A stretch of 64,000 bases of DNA from contig MCGO01000028.1 in NCBI GenBank assembly GCA_002104985.1, positions 310,001 through 374,000 of the forward strand, read 5' to 3'. The notes beneath the pieces were generated by a model. The model was not told the DNA's origin. It saw only the letters and a program-made list of their open reading frames with translations, and made no database searches. The DNA is from Rhizoclosmatium globosum (lineage: Eukaryota; Chytridiomycota; Chytridiomycetes; Chytridiales; Chytriomycetaceae). The position numbers and the translations under genes are program-made. Shown here in pieces: positions 11,219 to 23,225 of this stretch (the stretch's first letter is position 1; every line of letters begins with the position of its first letter).

Positions 11219-11316
11219 TTTGGTTGTCGATTTTGGGAGGGAAAAAAGAAGAGACGAAAGAGAAAGAGAAAGGAATCAATCCATCCTCTCAAATCAAAAC
11301 CACCAAACCAACAACA
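11219..11316. promoter_or_regulatory. 98-bp divergent intergenic region bS6m / VPS53
   Basis: The whole space between two divergent start codons is 98 bp and must hold both 5' leaders and any promoter elements. It is purine-rich on the plus strand (AAGAGAAAG-type sequence). No clear TATA motif is seen. Confidence 0.5.
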
Positions 11317-14300
11317 ATGTCGTCTCGATCACGGCCAAACTCAGCAGCACGAACACGTGGTCGGTCACCACTACCCACTGATGGCACAGGAGGAGGAGGA
11401 GGAGGAGGTGGATCAAGTGGTGGTGGTGGTGGCTCTGGAACACCAACTGGAACTGGAACCAGCCAACAAGGACAAGGACATGGACAAGGCTCAAGTGGTT
11501 CCCGGCCTTCGTCTGCGCAGCGTCCACAAAACAGATCGCGTCCTTCTTCTGCCCAAAACCAGTCATCGTCGCTCAAACGGAGAAGCGAAGCCAGAACAAC
11601 AACCAACAACAACAACAACAATACCCTCAACGACTCAACCGACTCAACAACTTCATCAGCCGATCCACTCGACTCGCCGCGCTTTGATCCAGCCCAGTTT
11701 GTCCAACTCATCTTTCCTTCCCAGAACGCGAACGCAGAACAAGTCCTGCTGCGAATCAAGGCAAAACTGAAAGACATGGACAATGACATTACTCAGCTCG
11801 TGCGTCAACAGGCTGAAAAGGGCGGCCAAAGTGCCACTAAAGAATTTGATGAGTGCAAGGACTCCATTGTCGTAAGTAACTGACTGTTTCCTCTGTTCTC
11901 GGGAATATTCCACTCAACTCTCATTACTAATACAGCTCCTCTTTGATAAAATAAAACGTATTCGCGAGAAAGCCGCAGCTTCAGAACAACTCGTGCAAGA
12001 TATTACGCGTGAAATCACCTCCCTTGACCAGGCAAAGAAAAACCTCATGCTCTCAATGGCCACTGTCAAGAAACTCCAAATGCTCGCTTCTTCTTTGGAT
12101 CATATGAAAGTAATCATGGCCAAAAAACAATATCTCGATGTGGCGCAATTGTTTGAGGTGAATTATCGTCGGTCATATTTGAAAAACAACGGAAAGCGAA
12201 GCCAACTATAAGATCATCAATTATTCTACAGAACCCTTCAAATTACCTCGATCCCCTGCATTTCTCTCAACTCCCTTTTTTCAACCCACTAAAACCCGAG
12301 TCTAGGTTATCACAAAGCTCAGCAACTACTTTGAAGGCTTCCGGAACGTTGCTCAAATCGCCGTCCTCCTAGAACGCGTTGTCCAACTCCGCATTGACAT
12401 CAAGCGACAAGTTTTTGGAGACTTTGATGCCGCGTTAGTTGTTTTTTTTTTTCATTTTCCTCCTCATTTCTTTTTCTATATGACTAATCCTTGAATAAGC
12501 TTTGTCGGTGGAACACTTCGATCTGTTGTTGCTCAACTCTCTGATGCTTGTTTTGTTGTGCAAGTGTTGGGTGCCGATACGCAAACGGAACTTATCAATT
12601 GGTACTGTGACGTGCAGCTTAAGGAGTACAAGGCGATTTTTAGACAGAACCCGGAAATTGCGTCGTTGGATGCTGTCAACAGACGGTATGCGTGGTTGAA
12701 ACGGCTGTTGAAGACACATGATGATGAGCATTCTCCCGTGTTTCCTCCGCATTGGAAAGTCGCGGAGAATTTGTGTGAGAGATTTTGTGCGGATACCAAG
12801 TTACGTTTCTCTTGCTGTTGTTTTTTTTTGACTTGTTTGGTTTGGTTTCCAAGGGAACTGACACCGTTTTGTTCTAATTTTGCAGGAAAGACATCACGGA
12901 TGTGTTGATTGCTACTGAAAATTCCATGGACGTGAAAGTCATGTTGATGGCGATTCAACAGACAATTGAGTTTGAAGGAAAGGTGGCTCAGCGGTTTGCT
13001 CCCAAGGTATGATGTTTGGCTTTTGATCAAAACACAATATTCTAATCTCGTTCCCTTGAACAAGGTTGTCGATGAGGATGCACCACCAGAGCCAAGTAAA
13101 TTCAAAGCCATTATTTCAAACTGCTTTGAATCCTACTTGCGTCTGTACATTGACTCGGAAGACAAGTTAAGAGTTCACAGCAGTGTCAGAAAAAGCCAAC
13201 TAACTCTTTCTCTCAACAAAAAAAGAAACCTTGCGGCTATGATGGAAACGTACAAAGTGTCCTCTGAAGCCGAAGAGGAAGAAGCCGTCCTCGTCTCTTC
13301 AACCGACCTCTTTTTGTTTTATCGACAAACTCTGGTACAGTGTTCGAAATTGTCGACAAACAAGCCGTTTTTGGATTTGTGCAAAATGTTTGGAAAGTGG
13401 CTCAAGATATATTCTGAGGTTTTATTGTTCAAGCTTCCAAGAGATGATAAGCGGTCTTACACGGAAGATGAAATGAAGCTTGCGTGTTTGATTATCAATA
13501 CTGCTGATTATTGTGCTCAGACTGCGGGACAGGTTTGTAACTTGTTAGTGTGACAACGAGAGGGGAATTCAACCATCACTCTGATAGCTCGAAGAAAAAC
13601 TGATTGAAAGGATCGATGAACGATTTAAAGCCAGTGTGTCTTTTTCTGCTGAGATTGATGCATTCATCAAGTAAGTGTTTCCTTTTGATGCAGTTTTCAT
13701 AACATTTCCATAATAGTGTAACGGGGCAAGGAGTCAAGTCTCTTGCCAACATTGTGGAAATGATGGCGGATCCAGCTATTACTGTGATGCTCAAGAGGCC
13801 TTGGGGAACTGTCGATAGTGTCGGTGACCAAAGCGAATACGTCACCTTAATAGGAACGTCATTGACGAATTCAGTCACGTTTATAAGGAAATACTTGACA
13901 ACTCAAAAGTATCTGAGGACCTTCTTTGACAAGTTTTCAGAGTATGTATTCGCACTCGCCCCGTTTGTCATACTTTTTTTTTTTTTCCTCTTCGCCTCTT
14001 CATCGCTTGGGTCAACTTCTTCCTCTTCCTGTTCACATGAAATCACACGCGATTCTCTAACTGTCGTTATTTAATTTCCAGATCGTTTTTAAATAAGTTC
14101 CATGCATCGATATATCGCTGCCGACCGATATCTGAAGTTGGTGCCGAACAACTCCTCCTCGATACCCACGCCTTGAAAACGATCCTTATTCAAATGACTC
14201 AAGTGACAACGCATTCGGATCTCAGTCCTACAACGGACGCGAAAGTTCCACCGCCGCCTGCCTTTTTGAAGATTCTTGGGAAGGGTGTTTTGAAGGTTGA

Positions 14301-14617
14301 ACAGTTGCTTAAGGTTGTGTTGAGGTCGCATGAGCCTGCGTCTGGGATTGTGGAGACGTATGTGTTGTTGTTTCCGGATGGTGATTCTTCTGGGTTTCAA
14401 AAGATTTTGGAGTTGAAGGTACTTCCTCTTTTGTTAGTTTTGATGAGAATGCTGAATGATTTAACATTTGCAGGGTCTAAAACAACGGGAACAGTTACCG
14501 ATTTTGGAATGTTATGGACAACGGATTGGTGCTATTAGTGGTGTGGATTCATCTTCTATTTCATCAGCGAAACCTCAAGTATCAAGTAAATTCAAGTTTG
14601 GAAAGATGTGGGCATAA
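11317..14617 (+). CDS. VPS53: GARP complex subunit VPS53
   Basis: VPS53 is a subunit of the Golgi-associated retrograde protein complex that tethers endosome-derived vesicles at the trans-Golgi network. Exons: 11317-11871, 11936-12157, 12306-12433, 12500-12799, 12886-13006, 13065-13165, 13226-13532, 13588-13670, 13717-13941, 14082-14418, 14474-14617 (840 aa). Residues 1-125 are a Gly/Ser/Gln-rich extension. The conserved part starts at 'FDPAQFVQLIFPSQ'; later landmarks are 'EITSLDQAKKNLMLSM', 'KLSNYFEGFRNVAQIA', 'VNRRYAWLKRLLKTH' and 'PPPPAFLKILGKGVLKVEQ'. Intron 13166-13225 (60 nt, with a CTAAC branch site) has no in-frame stop but is spliced here because removal joins 'SEDK' to 'NLAAMMETY' as in the family. 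Confidence 0.93.
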
Positions 14618-14675
14618 TAAGTAAAGAAATGAATGGAACTTTAGCTTTTAATTTAAGTGCAGTGCAATAATCTTA

Positions 14676-15755
14676 ATGGAATTGCCATCTGTCGGAGAAC
14701 ACTGCCACCGTGAAGGCTGCAATACGTTGGGTAACAAACCAAAAACACTAACTTTCGGTTAAAGCTAACATAATTAGGAAGATTTCTTGCCTTTCAAATG
14801 TCCAAACTGCAGTTTAACGTTCTGGTAACGATCCTGTGAACGCGCGTTCCCTCCTAACATCGAACGATCCCATTCAGTCGCGATCATCGTCTCAATCATA
14901 ACTGCGCCAACAGCGTAGACCGAGTAGTAAGCACCATCATCTCACGCTCCCTGAATCTTAATCTCCAACAAACCAAAAGGTGTCAATCGAAGACCTATAC
15001 AACCCAACCGCCCAATCCGAAAAAATACCATGCAGTCTAACTGGGTGCCCTACCGTCGAAAAGATTGTATCCCTCTGCAACGCATGTGGGAAGCGATTTT
15101 GTCTCGCGCATCGACATGCTGTTGATCACGCCTGTGTGGGACTTGTACAGCAAGCTGTGAGCGAAAAGGAAAAGAAGGAGGCGATTCAGAGTCTAGTGAA
15201 TTCGAAATTGGGGTTGTCGAAGAAGCCTGAGGTTCTGGTTGGGGCTGGGGATAAAGTTTCTGTAGGTCCGTCCAAGAAGAAGATTAATTATAAGATTGAG
15301 TTGATGAAGATGAAGTCGAGTGCGAAGGTTTGTTTTAGGTTTTGATTGATATTGTTGGTTATTGATTCTTTGTTGTTTTGGATAGGGGGAGTCGTCTATT
15401 CCAACTGAGTCAAGGATTTATTTGCGGGTTTATTTCCCGAAAGAGTCGTTGATAGAATCTCAGGCACTGTTTTTCCATAAGGATTGGCCTGTGGGAAAAC
15501 TGGTGGATAAGATTGCGGCTACAGGAAAGGTTGCAAACTTGAATAACACCGGGGATGAGGAGAAGGTTAGCCCATTTTTACCTGCCATACACCGTTTAAT
15601 TCTATCATTACATGCAGAAACTTGTTTTGTATAATGTTGAGACTGGTGAAATCCTACCAATGAACGATTCCCTGGCTTCGTTAATTTCGGCTGAGAAGCT
15701 GCAACAAGCGGGTAGCGTAGTAATGGAACGAGTATCTATTGGCTACAGTCTGTAA
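14676..15755 (+). CDS. AN1 zinc-finger/ubiquitin-like protein, ZFAND1/Cuz1 type
   Basis: Family role: links Cdc48/p97 and the 26S proteasome in the arsenite and proteotoxic stress response. Exons: 14676-14730, 14782-14824, 14878-14926, 14980-15327, 15386-15565, 15618-15755 (270 aa). The first AN1 finger is spread over three tiny exons: 'CHREGC', 'DFLPFKCPNC' and 'CRDHRLNHNC'. The second reads 'PCSLTGC...LCNACGKRFC' with 'HRHAVDHAC'. The C-terminal ubiquitin-like fold begins near 'RIYLRVYFP'. The acceptor at 14781 was chosen because it restores 'LDFLPFKC'. The donor after exon 3 could be 14927 (GTAAGC, preferred) or 14915. It follows VPS53 by only 58 bp. Confidence 0.85.
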
Positions 15756-15840
15756 TAAACAACGATAAAGAAGATGTTGGGTTGTGGCTTGGGTTTTTCG
15801 TCTGTGGACAACCAACTTTCTTCTCCCAAATCACAACAAA

Positions 15841-16832
15841 ATGCCACCAAAGAGAAAAGCTCAAGACGAACCTGAAGCCAAGAAGGCTAAGATTGAAGTG
15901 GAGGAGGTTGCTCCAGTTATTGCCCGCATTGGAAAGCCTGCACCTCAATTCAAGACGCAAGCGGTTGTGAACAAGGCGTTCAAGGAGATCCAGCTTTCTG
16001 ACTACGTCGGTAAATGGGTGAGTTTGTCTTGGAACAAACAGGCTTTTGTGTCGCTTCACATGGGGGGTGGTTGGTGCATGCTCTGACAAAGTACTTAAGG
16101 TTGTCTTGTTCTTCTACCCATTGGACTTCACCTTTGTCTGCCCAACCGAAATCATCGCCTACTCTGAAGCTGCCGAAGAGTTCAGAAAGATTAACACTGG
16201 TGCGTAAATCCCGAGTGTTGTTGATCGTCTTGCCAAGCACGGGTTTTCGCTAATGACACGCACTTGTATAATCAACAAATAGAGATTATTGGATGCTCTA
16301 TTGACTCCAAGTTCTCTCACCTGTAAGTTTCTGTTTGTTGGGTAATTGAGGCAACGCTCTACTCACTTACAAAATAGTGCTTGGATCAACCAATCCCGTG
16401 ACAACGGCGGTCTCGGAGAAATGAAGATTCCTTTGCGTTAGTATATATCTTTATTTCGGTTAATGCATTAACCAAGTTCTGATACAGTCGCCGACGTCAC
16501 CAAGGAGATTTCCACTGCCTACGGTGTCCTGAAGGAGGACGAAGGAATTGCGTATCGTGGAACTTTTATTATCGACCCAAAGCAGAACTTGCGTCAGATT
16601 ACCAGTGAGTTGCCGAATTTCGGGTTGTTCGATTGAAAACTGATATACATCGACATTAGTCAACGACCTTGATATTGGTCGTTCCATTGACGAGCTCAAG
16701 CGTCTTATTGACGCCTTCCAGTTCCATGAGGAGCATGGAGACGTTTGCCCAATGAACTGGAAGAAGGGCGCTAAGTCCATGGTTGCGGACGTCGAGAAGT
16801 CCAAGGAATACTTCAAGGCAGTGAACAAGTGA
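15841..16832 (+). CDS. 2-Cys peroxiredoxin with N-terminal nuclear-signal-like extension (PrxA)
   Basis: A typical 2-Cys peroxiredoxin that reduces peroxides using thioredoxin. Exons: 15841-16017, 16100-16199, 16283-16322, 16378-16436, 16488-16604, 16660-16832 (221 aa). Peroxidatic Cys73 lies in 'FTFVCPTEI' and resolving Cys194 in 'GDVCPMNW'. The GGLG and C-terminal YF motifs typical of overoxidation-sensitive eukaryotic enzymes are present ('GGLGEM', 'KEYFKAV'). Residues 2-18 are '[17 protein letters not shown]', which resembles a bipartite nuclear localisation signal and is absent from the other two copies. Exon 2 is almost identical at DNA level to that of PrxC. It is convergent with PrxB (107 bp between stops). 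Confidence 0.93.
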
Positions 16833-16939
16833 ACAGAATGAAATAAAGTGAAATAAAGACAAAGCTCCCGCCGCGTAGGAGCTATATTTCAGTTGTTTCA
16901 AACTAATTGGTTTATTTGGATTCATTCAACTACAAGAAT

Positions 16940-17894
16940 TTACTTGTTGACAGCACGGAAGTACTCCTTGGATTTGGTTGGATCAGCAATCATGGTTTTG
17001 GCACCCTTCTTCCAGTTGGCAGGGCAGACGTCACCGTGCTTGTCGTTGAATTGGAAAGCCTCAACCAAACGCAAGGTCTCATCAATGGAACGTCCAACAC
17101 CCAAATCATTCATGGAAATGTGTCTGACAACCTGCTTTGGGTCGATAATGAACTGAAAGGGGTACACGCATTAGTAAGGGTGTGTTACGAAAGTTTGAAA
17201 ACATACAGTTCCACGCAAGGAGAGACCAATGTCTCCGCCCTGTTCAATCAAGACTCCGTAGTCGGCACTGATTTGCTTGGTAATGTCGGAGACTGTTGAT
17301 TGAAAGTCGGGTAAGATAGGGTAAATGATCAAACACAGAACGCACCCAATGGGATGTTCATGCCGCCCAAACCACCTTCCTTACGTGGCTGGTTGACCCA
17401 TGCACTGTAGCAAGTATGAATGCAATGATTAGATCATCAGATCAAGCAGAAAAGGAACATTAAATACGCACAGGTGGGAGTGCTTTGAATCAACCGAGAA
17501 ACCAACAACTTCGCAGCCAAGTGCTCTGAATTCACTCGCACGTTCCGAGAATTCGATAATCTCCGTTGGACAAACAAAGGTGAAGTCGAGTGGGTACGAG
17601 AAGAGCACGAGCCACTTTCCCTTGAAGTCGTCGAGAGAAACAGTCGAGAAGGCGCCATCGACAACGGCCGGCGCACTGAACTGCGGCGCGGGCAGTTGGA
17701 CACGCGCAAAGTAGTGCGCCGTGCGTGGCGACACCGAAAAGAACTGTACGTGTGATAGGGTTACTGCTTACTCACTCACTCACTCAGCTGGTACTAGTAA
17801 CTACTACTAGTACAAATCAAGTACTTACGCGTGCACTTGGTGTGGCAACGCTGGCTCGGGCTGTGAAGGGGCGGAGCAAAGTTCGGGCAAACAT
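16940..17894 (-). CDS. mitochondrial 2-Cys peroxiredoxin (PrxB)
   Basis: Exons: 17894-17829, 17743-17472, 17404-17346, 17292-17207, 17152-16940 (231 aa). The N-terminus '[17 protein letters not shown]' is rich in Arg, Ser and Ala with no acidic residue, a mitochondrial presequence of the PRDX3 type. Peroxidatic Cys80 is in 'FTFVCPTEI' and the resolving Cys (about 204) in 'GDVCPANW'; GGLG and YF motifs are kept. Its intron positions partly match PrxA and PrxC, including the CAC-CT|GT junction after 'SKHSHL'. Its 5' end faces PrxC across the inverted-repeat element at 17959-18780. Confidence 0.93.
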
Positions 17895-17949
17895 TTTGTG
17901 TGTGTGTGTTCAATGCTTCCTCTTCCTTCTTTCCTTTCTTCCTTTTTCC

Positions 17950-17958
17950 CTTTTTAAT
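17950..17958. repeat. left target-site duplication of the inverted-repeat element
   Basis: CTTTTTAAT immediately precedes the left terminal inverted repeat and is repeated exactly after the right one. Confidence 0.75.
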
Positions 17959-18780
17959 TAGGCTCGGATCCAGCCTCTCCCCCTTCTTTTTTTCCGGAGG
18001 AGAGGCTGGTCCAAAATCAATTAGTAAATCGATCCTCACTGCCTCCCTGCCACCACCTTTCCTCCTGAACCGCCCAAGCGATTCTCACCAAACTTAGAAC
18101 ATGCATGAGTAAGTATATTTTATTACGAAGTGCAAAGCTGCATCTTAATCGGATTGGCCAATCCTCTGCAAATGACCTCACTACTCAAAGATCCGCACCC
18201 AAAACACATTCAATTCTTGTTCCAGCGTTCTCCATCCCATTTAATAGATTAATATATTGTATCCCAATGACAACAGACATGTATTTTGCTTCAGGAAATC
18301 CTGTTGGTTTGAGGGGAGCAATACTCCCAGAATGTCCCTCTGAATCTACCAAAGCTTAAAGTTACAAATAAACACGAATGACATAATGTTGGCTAATGGC
18401 TTCAAGTATCTTGAACGTAGGCAGAACACATTTCCCATTGCTGATAGAAGCCACCATAGTTGCTTCTATGGCACCGTACTTAGAAGTTTTAAGCAGTTCC
18501 AATAGTTTAGTATCATTGGCAGTGCATGATTGATGTGTTTTGGCTCAGCTCTGTTTTAGACAGGTCGTTTACTGAGGATTGGCCTATCCAATTGAGATGC
18601 CGCTTGGCAGTTCGAAATAAAATATACTTACTCATGCATGTTCTAAGTTTGGTGAGAATCGCTTGGGCGGTTCAGGAGGAAAGGTGGTGGCAGGGAGGCA
18701 GTGAGGATCGATTTACTAATTGATTTTGGACCAGCCTCTCTTCGAGACAAAAATCAGAAGAGAGGCTGGCACCGAGCCTA
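17959..18780. mobile_element. 822-bp non-autonomous DNA transposon-like element with ~218-bp terminal inverted repeats
   Basis: The left arm (17959-18177) and right arm (18563-18780) are inverted copies. 18000-18124 and 18616-18740 are identical over about 125 bp; the inner ~55 bp and the outer ~40 bp are diverged. Each terminus begins TAGGCTCGG. The element is flanked by a perfect 9-bp direct repeat, CTTTTTAAT, at 17950-17958 and 18781-18789. The 385-bp core (18178-18562) has no credible ORF, so it is non-autonomous. Long inverted repeats with a 9-bp duplication are typical of Mutator-like elements, though Merlin-like elements also make 8-9-bp duplications; the class is inferred. It occupies most of the divergent spacer between PrxB and PrxC. 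Confidence 0.8.
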
Positions 18781-18789
18781 CTTTTTAAT
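18781..18789. repeat. right target-site duplication of the inverted-repeat element
   Basis: CTTTTTAAT in the same orientation as the left copy, directly after the right terminal TAGGCTCGG complement. Confidence 0.75.
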
Positions 18790-19026
18790 GGGTTTATTTT
18801 AATAAGGGAAAGGAGAGGCCAAAGGTGAATAGCACGCGCTGTTAACATTCGCAAGTTTGAAAAAGGTTTGAACGGAAGACTTTGGGAGAACCGTTGTAAG
18901 GATGCGGGCCTATTGCTCCAATCGTATCATTTCTTATCATTCGATATCATAATTACAAAGCAAGATGGAGCCGGCGATGGCCTGTCATTCCGACCCAAAA
19001 AAATCATCCCAAACAACCTCAACAAG

Positions 19027-20011
19027 ATGTCCTCTGGCTCTGCCCGCATTGGTTTCCCAGCCCCAGCTTTCAAGACTGCTGCCGTCGTTAACAAGCAGTT
19101 CAAGGACATCTCCTTGGCCGACTACAAGGCAAGTGATTCATTTGACGTGTTTTGCGCTTTTCTGCTCCCTCTCAACTGGCACACTGCATATGCTGATACT
19201 TTAACCTTAGGGCAAGTGGGTCGTTCTCTTCTTCTACCCATTGGACTTTACCTTTGTCTGCCCAACCGAAATCATCGCCTACTCTGAAGCTGCCGAAGAG
19301 TTCAGAAAGATTAACACTGGTGCGTAAATCCTACTGCCAAGCAGCCTTTAGTACTCAAAACCTAATGCCTTGCACTGCAGAAATCATTGGATGCTCCATT
19401 GACTCCAAGTTCTCCCACCTGTAAGTACACGTCTTATCCGGGAGAAACCCTTATCTCCTCCTATATCCAAACCTTTTTTATGACCCCTCCTTCCCTTAAA
19501 CTAACCCGCACTTCAATCAATCAGTGCCTGGATTAACCAATCCCGTGACAACGGTGGTCTCGGTGAGATGAAGATCCCATTGCGTAAGTATACACTCCAT
19601 ATGATTGGCCGGGAGTTCTCGGACGAAACGCGAAAATTGACAATTTTTAACCATGTGTAGTCGCCGACGTCACCAAGGAGATTTCCACTGCTTACGGTGT
19701 CCTCAAGGAGGATGAGGGTATTGCTTACCGTGGAACCTTCATCATTGATCCAAAGGGAAACCTCCGTCAGATTACCAGTTGAGTTTATTCTTACCATACT
19801 CGACCGTGATTGTGTTTACTAACGTTATTAATCAGTCAACGATCTTGACATTGGTCGTTCCATTGATGAGCTCAAGCGTCTTGTTGACGCCTTCCAATTC
19901 CACGAGCAACACGGTGATGTTTGCCCAATGAACTGGAAGAAGGGTGCCAAGTCTATGGTCGCTGACGTTGACAAGTCCAAGGAGTACTTCAAGGCCGTCC
20001 ACCAGAAGTAA
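19027..20011 (+). CDS. cytosolic 2-Cys peroxiredoxin (PrxC)
   Basis: Exons: 19027-19128, 19211-19319, 19381-19420, 19525-19583, 19661-19777, 19836-20011 (200 aa, the standard length). Peroxidatic Cys51 is in 'FTFVCPTEI' and resolving Cys172 in 'GDVCPMNW'; GGLG and YF motifs are present, and there is no targeting extension. Intron 1 starts AAG|GCAAGT and ends TTAG, so it is a GC-AG intron: no GT donor keeps the 'DYK|GKWVV' join. Exons 3-6 have the same sizes and phases as in PrxA (the last differs by one codon), showing a recent duplication. It is the only copy without an extension at either end. Confidence 0.94.
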
Positions 20012-20222
20012 ATGTTTCTGTGTTTTTGATCCTTATGAAATAGTTTTGGAGAATATATTTGATTTTCCTTGATCTTTTCTCTTACACACGGAACAGGGAG
20101 TGAAAACCGGTTGAGATTTGGAAAGGCGAGCGGGAGAGGAAACACATGGGTGCAGCTTTTTTCCCAACTTTTTCTTCAAAATTTCCTCCTCGACGAGCGA
20201 AGCCCTCAACTTACTGCGAAGA

Positions 20223-21928
<1,706 letters not shown>

Positions 21929-21995
21929 TTGTTTTTATCATTTATTATGTACAATAAAGAGAAGTATCAGATAAGAGAAGAGAGACGAAGGGAAT

Positions 21996-22964
21996 TCAAT
22001 TCTTCCAACCATTGTCAAGATAGGTCCCTGCAAAATGATGGTTCACAAAAAGAGTACTCTCTTGTGACTTCTTTTTGGCTGCAATGACGGGATCCAAGCG
22101 TTCTGGAGCCAATTGTGCCATGAAGGAAAACATCGGCAACAAGAGGACGCGAGACTTTTTAAAGTACATTCGTCCCTTATCGTCGTCTGCCTTTTGTAAC
22201 GAGTCCAAATCATCGCCATGCGATTTCATGTATTCCAAGACATGTCGCGTTAGGACTTGTGGGCCTCCTATGGCTTCCACATTCTTTTTTGAGGAGAGAT
22301 AAGCGATGGAAGCAAAGGAAACTTTTTGAACAATATCATTGATTGTTGCAAGGAGGGCAGGGTGGCGAGGAGACGCGCCAAAAGTCCATTGAACGAGTTG
22401 GGTCTTTTTGTACATGGGAACATCAAAGTTGTGAGAGTCCTTGTACCATTCAACTGAAGCAATAAAAGAAGCTGATTCGTACGGACCGTACCAAGAGTCG
22501 ATTGGTTGGAGGCATTCTGTGTCTGAATCAGAGTAAATTCCGCCGTGGATGTAGAGCATAGCATAGCGGAGAAGGTCCGCTTTGAGGACGGGAAGCGGCA
22601 TTTTCGCCCAGGCAGTTTGAGTTTCCTTGTCAAAGTTAGCAGCAATGAATTCATCTGCTGCTTTATCGTTCAGGACGGTGTGGGAGTAGGAAGGGTTCTT
22701 TTGCTGCCACGAGAGGAACCAGAGAGTGCGGTTGTTTTTGCCTTCTTCCTTTGCCCAGTCTGCGAGAGTTGCAGTTTTGTAGGTTTGGTGGATTGCCTTA
22801 GGGATTGTAGCAAGAGATGGTGGTTGTGATAGTGGTGATGAGGGTGACTGTGCAGGGTCGTGGATGTTGTTCACGTTTGACTTGCGGAAGACAAGGAGCA
22901 GCACGGATGCAATTAGAAGGAAGGCGAGGACAGTGACAAGACGCCGTGAGTTGATGATTCGCAT
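21996..22964 (-). CDS. GT32 alpha-1,6-mannosyltransferase-like protein (OCH1 family)
   Basis: A single-exon gene of 322 aa. Residues 9-25 ('LVTVLAFLLIASVLLLV') form a signal anchor, so it is a type II Golgi protein. The GT32 core starts at 'IPKAIHQTYKT', with 'LKADLLRYAMLYIHGGIYSD' leading to the metal-binding DSD ('YSDSDTECLQP') and the C-terminal 'NHHFAGTYLDNGW'. Family members extend N-glycans or act on sphingolipids; the substrate here cannot be fixed from sequence. Its ATG is only 38 bp from that of the divergent methyltransferase-like gene. Confidence 0.85.
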   Translation of the reverse strand: MRIINSRRLVTVLAFLLIASVLLLVFRKSNVNNIHDPAQSPSSPLSQPPSLATIPKAIHQTYKTATLADWAKEEGKNNRTLWFLSWQQKNPSYSHTVLNDKAADEFIAANFDKETQTAWAKMPLPVLKADLLRYAMLYIHGGIYSDSDTECLQPIDSWYGPYESASFIASVEWYKDSHNFDVPMYKKTQLVQWTFGASPRHPALLATINDIVQKVSFASIAYLSSKKNVEAIGGPQVLTRHVLEYMKSHGDDLDSLQKADDDKGRMYFKKSRVLLLPMFSFMAQLAPERLDPVIAAKKKSQESTLFVNHHFAGTYLDNGWKN

Positions 22965-23002
22965 TTTTATCGTTTATTTATTAATCTAGAAAAGGAGGAG
23001 GG
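22965..23002. promoter_or_regulatory. 38-bp spacer between divergent start codons
   Basis: No other in-frame ATG of the methyltransferase-like gene lies before its exon 2, and the GT32 signal anchor begins right after its ATG, so both starts seem fixed. Both promoters or leaders must overlap the neighbouring coding sequence. Confidence 0.5.
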
Positions 23003-23178
23003 ATGGGGGAAGATGACTTTGGCCGTTTCGGACATGAACTTTATCGGGCGGCACCGGCTCCTGCTTTTGCCGCAGCTGTCGAGTTACTGAAGCTGAGTGC
23101 TCTTGCGGGAGTTGGAGTGGGAGGAGAAGGAGGAGGAGAAGGAGTAGGTTCAGAAGCAAAGACTGATACAGGAACAGG

Positions 23179-23225
<47 letters not shown>

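Noticed and set aside
14690..14960. Small minus-strand ORF between VPS53 and the AN1 protein
   Set aside because: The same bases encode three short plus-strand exons that complete the first AN1 finger with correct phases and cysteines.
18105..18360. ORF inside the inverted-repeat element
   Set aside because: It is short, mostly within the repeat arm, and has no transposase-like feature.
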